From: Candidatus Competibacteraceae bacterium
GTDB taxonomy: Bacteria; Pseudomonadota; Gammaproteobacteria; Competibacterales; Competibacteraceae
DNA: 5,421 nucleotides
Assembly (NCBI GenBank): GCA_020445005.1
Contig: JAGRHM010000681.1
Coordinates: forward strand, 1 to 5,421
Direction: 5' to 3'
Of this stretch, positions 1 through 5,421 are shown piece after piece (the stretch's first letter is position 1; each line of letters opens with the position of its first letter). Made by a program: the position numbers and the translations under genes. The notes under the pieces were generated by a model. That model saw only the letters and a list, made by a program, of their open reading frames with translations. It had not been told where the DNA came from and searched no databases.

Positions 1-710
1 TGGGTGGATTGACTATCGTCCGGGGCGTCGCGCCCGGTGGGATCAACCTGGCCATCGCGTCGCCACGATTTGACGTAGGCGCGGGCCTGGAAGTCCTCGC
101 CCCACTGTGCGCCGTAGCGCACTGCCCCAAAGCCGCGTTCTTCCGTTCCGCCGCCGACGGTCAATAAACCACCCTGCGTGTCTTTGGCACTTTTCGTGAT
201 GATATTGATGACGCCATTGACGGCGTTTGATCCCCACAGAGCCGCGCCGGGGCCGCGAATCACTTCAATCCGGTCGATGTCCTCCAGCAGCGTGTCCTGG
301 ACTTCCCAATACACGCCGGAGAACAGGGGCGTGTACACCGTGCGGCCGTCCATGAGCACCAGCATCTTGTTGGCGAGGCGGTTATTGAAGCCCCGGGACG
401 TAATCGCCCACTGATTGGCGTTGATGCGCGCCACCTCCAGTCCAGGCGCCAGACGCAGAGCTTCGGCGATGCTCAGCGCCCCGGAACGGCGGATATCCTC
501 GGCGGTGATCACGAACACCGCCGCCGCCGCCCGGGAAAGTTGCTGGGGTTTGCGGCTCACCGACGTCACCTTTTGTTGCATCAATTCTTCCAGACTCAGT
601 TCCGTCAAGTCTTCCGGTTCATCCAGCGCAGGTAGCGCACCGTTGACGACGCCCGTCACACTCAGACAAAACAGACCCAATATCCATCGCCAGCGCTGCG
701 TCGCCTGCAT
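1..710 (-). CDS. TonB-dependent outer-membrane receptor, N-terminal part (cut by window edge)
   Basis: The frame is open from an ATG at 710 to the left edge and gives 236 residues with no stop. Residues 1 to about 28 look like a signal peptide: basic start (QRWRW), hydrophobic core (ILGLFCLSVTGVV), then GALPA. Next come an acidic stretch (about 30-46) and VTSVSRK (48-54), where a TonB box would be expected. The plug domain covers about 58-175, with VFVITAEDIRRSG (65-77), IAEALRLAPGLEV (81-93), the SRGF motif (105-108), LVLMDGRTVYTP (117-128), IDRIEVIRGPGAALWGSNAV (145-164) and NGVINIITK (165-173), all hallmarks of plug domains. From about 180 the sequence alternates like the first barrel strands. 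Such receptors import a ligand (siderophore, cobalamin, metal, sugar or other) through the outer membrane using TonB/ExbB/ExbD energy. The ligand cannot be told from the plug alone. The barrel lies outside the window. An in-frame ATG at 761 would add 17 residues, but it lacks a good ribosome site and would spoil the signal peptide. Confidence 0.95.
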   Translation of the reverse strand, partial: MQATQRWRWILGLFCLSVTGVVNGALPALDEPEDLTELSLEELMQQKVTSVSRKPQQLSRAAAAVFVITAEDIRRSGALSIAEALRLAPGLEVARINANQWAITSRGFNNRLANKMLVLMDGRTVYTPLFSGVYWEVQDTLLEDIDRIEVIRGPGAALWGSNAVNGVINIITKSAKDTQGGLLTVGGGTEERGFGAVRYGAQWGEDFQARAYVKSWRRDGQVDPTGRDAPDDSQST

Positions 711-720
711 CACAATCTCC
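711..720 (-). promoter_or_regulatory. Ribosome binding site of the TonB-dependent receptor
   Basis: Read on the minus strand, GGAG (720-717) lies six bases before the ATG at 710. This decides the start in favour of 710 over the in-frame ATG at 761. It is the only clear Shine-Dalgarno sequence in front of a gene start in this window. Confidence 0.75.
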
Positions 721-746
721 TGCTCGGACCAATGATTCTTCAAAAT

Positions 747-765
747 AATACCAATTCTCATTACG
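747..765 (-). promoter_or_regulatory. Possible Fur-like operator upstream of the receptor gene
   Basis: On the minus strand the 19 bases CGTAATGAGAATTGGTATT match the classical Fur-box consensus (GATAATGATAATCATTATC) at 12 of 19 positions, counted by eye. The match is good in the left half (TAATGA-AAT) and poor in the right. TATTAT (750-745) overlaps the end and could be a -10 hexamer, so a bound repressor would block transcription, but no convincing -35 is visible. Iron-responsive Fur control is common for TonB-dependent receptors, which makes the call plausible. The region is AT-rich, however, so chance matches are easy. It overlaps the rejected upstream ATG at 761. Confidence 0.3.
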
Positions 766-800
766 TTAAGCGATATAGCGGATAGGTCAGCGTAGAAGCT

Positions 801-895
801 CTCCCTTTGAAAAAGGGGGGCTGGGGGGGATTTTGACGAGCGGCTCCCATCCACGGTATTCAAATCCCCCCTCACCCCCCTTTGCTAAAGGGGGG
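801..895. repeat. Imperfect inverted repeat with two G-run/C-run hairpin arms (MITE- or REP-pair-like)
   Basis: The left arm (801-833) and the right arm (862-894, read in reverse complement) agree at 26 of 33 positions, counted by eye, and are separated by 28 bases (834-861). Both arms carry CCCTTT, a short loop, AAAGGGGGG, a three-base variable spot, GGGGGG and ATTT. Each arm can fold on its own: CCCTTT/AAAGGG around a GAA loop at 803-817, and a perfect 9-bp stem at 875-895. The two arms can also pair with each other into one long cruciform. There is no open reading frame inside, and no target-site duplication is obvious. The arrangement resembles paired REP/BIME units or a small non-autonomous element dispersed in intergenic DNA. 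I did not identify the family. Confidence 0.7.
875..895 (-). terminator. Strong hairpin downstream of the REC-GGDEF-EAL gene, possible terminator
   Basis: CCCCCC-TTT pairs perfectly with AAA-GGGGGG around a three-base loop (GCT on the plus strand, AGC on the minus strand), giving a 9-bp stem with six G:C pairs. It starts 17 bases after the stop codon of the c-di-GMP gene on the minus strand, where a terminator would sit. It lacks a following U-tract: the next bases in that direction are TGAGGGGGG. It is therefore not a classical intrinsic terminator, and may instead stabilise the 3' end or simply be one arm of the inverted repeat. Confidence 0.35.
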
Positions 896-912
896 AACTT
901 ACGATTCAAAAT

Positions 913-2715
913 CTATTGAGAAACGGTATAAGAATCTCCATCGGGATGGCGAAGCAAAGCAGCAATCTGTTCCGGCGAACAGGGCTGACTGAAAAGAAAA
1001 CCCTGCATTTCATTGCAGTGGGCGGCTTGCAGGAAGGCCATCTGTGTAGCGGTCTCGACGCCTTCCGCAATGACGCCCAACCGCAGGCTGCGCGCCATCG
1101 CGATGACCGCTGCCGCAAGGGTCTGTTCACCTTCGCAGCTCTGAATATCCTGTAAAAAAGATTTATCGATTTTCAACCGGTCGATAGGAAAGCGCCGCAG
1201 GTAACTGAAATTGGCATAGCCGGCCCCGAAGTCATCCACCACCAGGCGGATGCCCAACTGTTTCAAGGCAAGCAGGCTATCCATAACCTGGTCCTTCATA
1301 AACAGGCTTTCAGTGATCTCTAGATCCAACAAGTCCGGCGGCCAGTTATTTTCCTCAAGCGCCTGGGCAATCAGCGCCGCTAATCGGGCGTCAACGACTT
1401 GGCGCGGCGACAAATTGATCGCCATGCGCAGCGGCGGCAATCCCATCTCCCGCCAAGCCCGCGCCTGCTGGATAGCTGTTTGAATCACCCATTCGCCGAT
1501 AGGAATAATCAGGCCGGTTTCCTCGGCTATGGGAATAAAATCTGCGGGCGGCATGTCGCCTAATTGCGGGCTATGCCAATGCAACAACGCTTCGACGCCG
1601 ACCATCCGTCGGCTATCCAGATCCACCTGCGGCTGGTAATACAACGCCAATTCCTGGTGGTCGAGCGCCTTGCGTAACAAAGACTCCTTTTCAATCTGGT
1701 GGACAGCGGCCGTGTGCATCCAGCCTGAATAGAACTGATAGTTGTTTCGACCTTCACTCTTGGCGTGATACAACGCCGCATCGGCATTCTTCAACAAAGT
1801 TTCCATGTCATCGCCGTCAATGGGATAGCAGGCAACGCCAATACTGCACCCGGTAAATACCGGGTTGTTCTCGATCAGGAATGGCCGGGAAAGAACCGTC
1901 AGAATACGTTCGGCGACCTTAGCGATTGCATCGGAATGGCTGGCTTCGTTCAACAGAACGACAAATTCATCTCCCCCCAACCGCGCCAGAATATCGCGCG
2001 GCATTGGTAAATTAGAGTGGGGCGCATAGACCTGATCTACTGAGCGCAGGCAGTCCTGCAAGCGCGCCGCGACCTGTTGGAGCAAGAGATCGCCGGCGTG
2101 ATGTCCGAGCGAATCGTTGATGCGTTTGAACTGATCCAGATCGATAAACAGCACCGCCAGCGGTTGGGCATGAAGCTTGGCCGACTCAATGGATTTTTGG
2201 AGCCGTTCATGAAGTAACATGCGATTGGGTAGATGCGTCAAATGGTCGTAATAGGCCAGAAAACGAATCTGTTCTTCACTCTCGCGCAGGGCCTGTAAGG
2301 TTTGGCTGGCGCGTAGCATATAGCGCAGCCGGTGGCTGAGCACCAGCCATTGGATCGGTTTGGTGATAAAGTCGGTAGCGCCAGCGTCATACGCTTTTTC
2401 GATGGAATCCAGATCATCGAGACCGGTGACGATGAGGATCGGCAAGTCGCGACTACCGGGCTGCTGCCGTAATGTCTGACAAACGACAAAACCATCCAGT
2501 CCTGGCATGACGATATCGAGCAGCACGAGGTCCGGTTGTTCGCTCCGACACAGGCGTAAAGCATTTGCGCCATCTTCCGCCTCCAGAGTCGTGAATCCCC
2601 CTGGATTCAAGGCGGCGCTCGTCAACAATCGTTGTCCCGGCTCGTCATCTACGACCAGAATCAATGGCTTTTCGCGCGATAATTTCACTGGGAGTTTTTT
2701 AAGTAAACTTGACAC
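913..2715 (-). CDS. Response regulator with GGDEF and EAL domains (c-di-GMP synthesis/hydrolysis)
   Basis: This is a complete 600-residue protein, probably cytoplasmic since it has no membrane segment or signal peptide. The receiver domain (about 18-135) has the acidic pair D23-D24, phosphoacceptor D67 in LLDIVMPGLDG, T97 and K119 in TKP. A short helical linker (about 136-150) leads to the GGDEF domain (about 151-330) with DLDQFKRINDSLGH (192-205) and an intact GGDEF at 247-251. An RxxD (R224-D227) resembles the inhibitory site but is separated from GGDEF by about 14 extra residues. The EAL domain (about 340-590) has EAL at 375-377, N434, E466, DDFG at 494-497, K515, E551 and Q571, so the hydrolysis residues look complete; H379 replaces the usual Arg of LLRW. 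A partner histidine kinase would control it, but none is in the window. The start is GTG at 2715, directly after an in-frame TAG one codon upstream. No Shine-Dalgarno is visible. Net activity (cyclase, phosphodiesterase or both) cannot be decided from sequence. Confidence 0.95.
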   Translation of the reverse strand: MSSLLKKLPVKLSREKPLILVVDDEPGQRLLTSAALNPGGFTTLEAEDGANALRLCRSEQPDLVLLDIVMPGLDGFVVCQTLRQQPGSRDLPILIVTGLDDLDSIEKAYDAGATDFITKPIQWLVLSHRLRYMLRASQTLQALRESEEQIRFLAYYDHLTHLPNRMLLHERLQKSIESAKLHAQPLAVLFIDLDQFKRINDSLGHHAGDLLLQQVAARLQDCLRSVDQVYAPHSNLPMPRDILARLGGDEFVVLLNEASHSDAIAKVAERILTVLSRPFLIENNPVFTGCSIGVACYPIDGDDMETLLKNADAALYHAKSEGRNNYQFYSGWMHTAAVHQIEKESLLRKALDHQELALYYQPQVDLDSRRMVGVEALLHWHSPQLGDMPPADFIPIAEETGLIIPIGEWVIQTAIQQARAWREMGLPPLRMAINLSPRQVVDARLAALIAQALEENNWPPDLLDLEITESLFMKDQVMDSLLALKQLGIRLVVDDFGAGYANFSYLRRFPIDRLKIDKSFLQDIQSCEGEQTLAAAVIAMARSLRLGVIAEGVETATQMAFLQAAHCNEMQGFLFSQPCSPEQIAALLRHPDGDSYTVSQ

Positions 2716-2796
2716 TTTCTAAGTCATTATAAAACATTGGGATCGACAATACTTAGTGTCTTATAGCACTTTACTCAGTTTGATGTCTAATACTCC
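2716..2796. promoter_or_regulatory. Divergent intergenic region between the c-di-GMP gene and comEC
   Basis: These 81 AT-rich bases lie between two start codons facing away from each other and must hold the upstream signals of both genes. The minus-strand -10 is listed separately. For comEC I see only weak candidates: TCTAAT at 2786-2791 (5 of 6 bases of the -10 consensus, but with C at the conserved second position), and TATAGC at 2762-2767 with TTGGGA at 2737-2742, 19 bases upstream. Neither has a convincing partner. There is no ribosome binding site in front of the comEC ATG, and the codon three positions upstream of it is a TAA stop in the same frame. Confidence 0.5.
2726..2731 (-). promoter_or_regulatory. 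-10 hexamer TATAAT for the REC-GGDEF-EAL gene
   Basis: On the minus strand a perfect TATAAT (2731-2726) lies 10 bases before the GTG start at 2715. Transcription would begin about 6-7 bases downstream of it, near 2720-2719, leaving a leader of only about four bases. No good -35 is found at 15-18 bases upstream (AAGTAT and AGTATT are poor). The leaderless placement fits the absence of a Shine-Dalgarno sequence. The assignment rests on one hexamer in AT-rich DNA. Confidence 0.4.
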
Positions 2797-5121
2797 ATGC
2801 GCCTGAGCATCATCGCCTTTCTGATCGGCATTCTGCTGCTGGCAGCGCTGCCGGAACTGCCGGATCGACGCTGGGCGCTGGCGTTGCCCGGCGTCGCGCT
2901 TATTGCATGGCGCATCCGCGAATCACGACTGCCGGCCTGGAGCGCAGCGGGATTTCTATGGGCCTTGCTGCTGGCTCCTTCGGTCGCGGTGCTGCCCCCG
3001 GAACTGGAGGGCATGGAGCTCCCAGTCGAGGGCTGGATCGCCACGATTCCGGATCGCGCGGGCCGCAGCATTCGTTTTGTACTCGCGGTCGCTGCAGTCG
3101 TGGGCGACGAACAACGATCAACCCTCCTGGCCGGCCATCGACTGCGCCTGTCCTGGTGGGACGATGGCGAAGGCGAGACTTCGGTAGAAGTCAACTCCGC
3201 CGCCAATCCGATCCTGCGAGTTGGCGACCGTTGGCAATTCACTGTACGCCTTAAAAAACCCTGGGGACTGCGTAATCCTGGCGGCTTTGACTATGAACGC
3301 TGGTTGTACGCTCAGGGCATTATCGCGACCGGTTCGATTCGTTCCCACCCGCCGCCGCGCCGGTTAGCCGAGGCCGAGCGCTATCCGATGAACCGTTACC
3401 GCCAATGGATCGCCCACCGTTTTCGACAAGCGTTGCCGGGCAATCCCTATATTGGCATTCTGACGGCCCTGGCGGTGGGTGAACGGAGCGACATCGGTTC
3501 TTGGCAATGGGAAACCTTTCGACGCACCGGCACCAGTCACCTGATGGCGATTTCCGGCACGCATGTTGGCTTGATCGCTAGTCTGACGTTCGCGTTGATC
3601 TGGAGCTTGTGGAGTCGAATTCCCGCCTGGACGTTGTACTGGCCGGCCACTCGCGCGGCGGCGCTGGGTGCGCTGATTGGAGCAGGCGGTTATACCTTGC
3701 TGTCCGGACTGGCCGTGCCCGCCCAGCGTTCCTTTTTTATGGCGGCCGTGGCCATGCTTGCGCTGATTGCCTTGCGTCCCGCAGCCCCTGGACGCATTCT
3801 GGCGCTGGCGTTGCTGGTGGTTTTAATCGTTGATCCCGGCGCACCGACGGGCGGCGGGTTCTGGCTGTCTTTCGGAGCGGTGGCGATTATTCTTTACAGC
3901 GTCAGCGGTCGTTGGCATGAACATCATCCATTCAGCCAGACGGTGCGCCTGCAATTGCACATCACCTTGGGACTGCTGCCGCCAACGCTCTTCTTCTTCC
4001 AACAGTTCCCACTGATATCGCCGGTGGCTAACCTGATCGCTATTCCCTGGGTAGGTCTGACCGTGTTGCCCCTGAGTTTGCTGGCGGCGCTGCTGACGCC
4101 CGTAAGCGCGACCTTGCAGGCGCTAACGCTGGATTTGGCGGCCATGACTATGGAGGGGTTATGGCAAATTCTCTGCGGGCTAGATCAATGGCCTGGTCTG
4201 GTGCTGCATCGCCCCACACCACCGGTCTGGACGTTAGCCCTGGCTTTGACCGGCGTGGCGTGGCTCCTGGCGCCACGCGGCCTGCCGGGGCGCTGGCTGG
4301 GCATCCCGCTGTGTCTGCCGCTGTTGTGGCCGCCGATGCCAGCGCCGGTCACCGGTGGATTCTGGTTCACCTTGCTGGATGTCGGCGAGGGCCTGTCCGC
4401 CGTGGTGCGCACCCGGAATCATGTGCTGGTCTACGATACCGGCCGGCGACTCGGCTTCACGCTGGACGCTGGACGAGCAGCGTTAGCGCCCTTCCTGCGC
4501 TGGCAGGGCGCAGAGCGGGTGGATCTGCTGATTGTCAGCCATGCCGACAGCCAGCATATGAGCGGGGTGCGTTCGCTGCGGGAGTTGTTGCCGGTGGCGC
4601 GCATTCTGACCTCGGCGCCTGAGCAAACGCCCATTGACGGCGCGGAGGCGTGTCGCACAGGTCAGGCATGGGAATGGGATGCAGTGCGCTTCCAGATGCT
4701 GCATCCACCCCCGAACGGTTTCGCTGACGATAACGCCTCCTGTGTGCTCAAAGTCGAAGGGATCGCCGGTCGAGTGCTGCTGCCTGGCGATATTGAGACG
4801 CGCGCTGAAGTCGCGTTGGCCAAAAGTTATGGGAGCCGTTTAGCCGCTGAGGTGCTGGTCGCCCCGCATCAGGGTCGCCGTAATCTGTCGACGCCGGCCT
4901 TTCTCGAAGCGGTTCACCCGCGCTACATCCTGTTCGCAACCGGCTACCCTAACCGCTACGGCTATCCGCGCGCCGAGACCGTGGCTCGGTACCAGACCAC
5001 CGGCGCGACTTTGCTCGATTCCTCCTATGAAGGCGCGCTGACCTTTCGCCTGGAGCCAGGTCAACCGTTAGTCCCGGAACACGAGCGAAGCAGGAACCGG
5101 CACTATTGGGATGCGCCTTGA
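2797..5121 (+). CDS. comEC: ComEC/Rec2 family DNA-uptake channel protein
   Basis: This is a complete 774-residue inner-membrane protein of the family that passes single-stranded DNA into the cytoplasm during natural transformation. Residues 1-66 hold two or three hydrophobic segments (for example SIIAFLIGILLLAAL). The ComEC N-terminal domain (DUF4131) follows at about 70-185, with RLKKPWGLRNPGGFDYERWL at 151-170. The multi-spanning Competence domain (about 215-485) includes ALAVGERS and the hallmark HLMAISGTHVG at 248-258, then a series of hydrophobic helices. The C-terminal metallo-beta-lactamase-like domain (about 520-760) begins FTLLDVGEG (524-532) and has SHADSQH (581-587), NASCVLKV, LLPGDIE with D665, PHQGRRN (690-696) and GYPNRYGYP (716-724). 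Compared with the family pattern as I recall it (HADxDH, PHHGS, NRxGHP), Q586, Q692 and Y723 replace expected acidic or His residues. Length and domain order are normal. The start is the first ATG after an in-frame TAA, without a visible ribosome site. It is convergent with zapE; no other competence gene is in the window. Confidence 0.95.
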   Translation: MRLSIIAFLIGILLLAALPELPDRRWALALPGVALIAWRIRESRLPAWSAAGFLWALLLAPSVAVLPPELEGMELPVEGWIATIPDRAGRSIRFVLAVAAVVGDEQRSTLLAGHRLRLSWWDDGEGETSVEVNSAANPILRVGDRWQFTVRLKKPWGLRNPGGFDYERWLYAQGIIATGSIRSHPPPRRLAEAERYPMNRYRQWIAHRFRQALPGNPYIGILTALAVGERSDIGSWQWETFRRTGTSHLMAISGTHVGLIASLTFALIWSLWSRIPAWTLYWPATRAAALGALIGAGGYTLLSGLAVPAQRSFFMAAVAMLALIALRPAAPGRILALALLVVLIVDPGAPTGGGFWLSFGAVAIILYSVSGRWHEHHPFSQTVRLQLHITLGLLPPTLFFFQQFPLISPVANLIAIPWVGLTVLPLSLLAALLTPVSATLQALTLDLAAMTMEGLWQILCGLDQWPGLVLHRPTPPVWTLALALTGVAWLLAPRGLPGRWLGIPLCLPLLWPPMPAPVTGGFWFTLLDVGEGLSAVVRTRNHVLVYDTGRRLGFTLDAGRAALAPFLRWQGAERVDLLIVSHADSQHMSGVRSLRELLPVARILTSAPEQTPIDGAEACRTGQAWEWDAVRFQMLHPPPNGFADDNASCVLKVEGIAGRVLLPGDIETRAEVALAKSYGSRLAAEVLVAPHQGRRNLSTPAFLEAVHPRYILFATGYPNRYGYPRAETVARYQTTGATLLDSSYEGALTFRLEPGQPLVPEHERSRNRHYWDAP

Positions 5122-5154
5122 GCGGACGCGCAACGAGTAGCGGAATCGCAGAAT

Positions 5155-5421
5155 CTACGGTACATGCGGCCGTTCCAGATAATCATGCGACTGCATTTCT
5201 TGCAAGCGGCTCATCGTGCGCTGGAACTCGAATTTCAGTTTCTGGCCGGTATAAAGTTCGTGGGGCGGCGCGGCGGCGGAGATGATCAGCTTTACGCTCC
5301 GGTCGTAAAATTCATCGACCAGATTCACGAAACGCCGCGCCTGATTTTCCATTTGCCAGTCCATGACCGGGATATTGGAAATCAGCACGGTGTGAAAACA
5401 GCGGGCGATTTCGATGTAATC
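5155..5421 (-). CDS. zapE: ZapE (AFG1/YhcM family) ATPase, C-terminal part (cut by window edge)
   Basis: The frame is open from the right edge to a TAG at 5157-5155 and covers the last 88 residues. The sequence begins DYIEIARCFHTVLISNIPVM and continues with QARRFVNLVDEFYDR, VKLIISA, ELYTGQKLKFEFQRT and SRLQEMQSHDYLER. This order of motifs matches the C-terminus of E. coli ZapE (YhcM), where I recall DYIALSRLFHTV, ARRFIALVDEFYERHVKL and FEFQRCLSRLQEMQS. The family is an AAA+-type ATPase associated with the division ring in E. coli and with mitochondrial AFG1 in eukaryotes. The Walker A and B motifs and the start lie outside the window. A GTG at 5388 is internal, since conserved family residues continue upstream of it. 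The gene is convergent with comEC: 33 bases separate the two stops and no terminator hairpin is apparent between them. Confidence 0.93.
   Translation of the reverse strand, partial: DYIEIARCFHTVLISNIPVMDWQMENQARRFVNLVDEFYDRSVKLIISAAAPPHELYTGQKLKFEFQRTMSRLQEMQSHDYLERPHVP

Noticed and set aside
415..735. 106-residue plus-strand open frame opposite the TonB-dependent receptor
   Set aside because: The minus strand encodes an unmistakable plug domain here; the plus-strand product has no recognisable feature.
710..761. Upstream in-frame ATG at 761 as the start of the receptor
   Set aside because: It has no Shine-Dalgarno sequence, would put 17 extra residues including charged ones before the signal peptide, and overlaps the putative operator; the ATG at 710 has GGAG at good spacing.
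2787..3242. 151-residue open frame on the minus strand opposite the start of comEC
   Set aside because: It lies antisense to well-conserved ComEC N-terminal sequence, is rich in Arg, Ser and Ala as expected of a shadow in GC-rich DNA, and has no recognisable motif.
4161..4622. 153-residue plus-strand open frame inside comEC
   Set aside because: It overlaps the last membrane segments and the start of the beta-lactamase-like domain in another frame, and its composition (Ala, Gly, Arg) is that of a frame shadow.
5122..5154. Bidirectional terminator between comEC and zapE
   Set aside because: The 33 bases between the two convergent stops show no stem of useful length and no T-run.
5155..5388. 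A separate 77-residue small protein starting at GTG 5388
   Set aside because: Conserved ZapE residues (DYIEIARCFHT) continue in the same frame upstream of this GTG to the window edge, so it is an internal codon of a longer gene.

Overview
The window reads as chromosomal DNA of a moderately GC-rich Gram-negative bacterium. It is most likely a gammaproteobacterium: there is an outer-membrane TonB-dependent receptor, a ComEC/Rec2-type competence channel, a REC-GGDEF-EAL c-di-GMP protein and a ZapE-type C-terminus very close to the enterobacterial one. I cannot place it to genus from sequence alone.

Layout from left to right. (1) 1-710, minus strand: N-terminal part of a TonB-dependent receptor (signal peptide, plug domain, start of the barrel), cut by the left edge. 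(2) 711-912: intergenic region with a good ribosome binding site for the receptor, a possible Fur-like operator/promoter, and a 95-bp imperfect inverted-repeat element made of two G-run/C-run hairpin arms. (3) 913-2715, minus strand: a complete 600-residue response regulator with receiver, GGDEF and EAL domains. (4) 2716-2796: a short AT-rich divergent intergenic region with a perfect -10 hexamer for the c-di-GMP gene, placed so close to its GTG start that the transcript may be leaderless. (5) 2797-5121, plus strand: a complete 774-residue ComEC DNA-uptake channel whose C-terminal metallo-beta-lactamase-like domain lacks several expected metal-site residues. (6) 5155-5421, minus strand: the C-terminal 88 residues of a ZapE (AFG1/YhcM) ATPase, convergent with comEC and cut by the right edge.

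The genes do not form one obvious pathway. The receptor and the c-di-GMP regulator are on the same strand but are separated by about 200 bp and the repeat, so they are probably separate transcription units. The c-di-GMP gene and comEC are divergent over 81 bp and could share regulation, but this is inference. The observations most worth a second look are the degenerate nuclease-like domain of ComEC, the paired-hairpin repeat, and the leaderless-looking start of the c-di-GMP gene. I found no CRISPR array, tRNA, rRNA, transposase or clearly novel multigene system.
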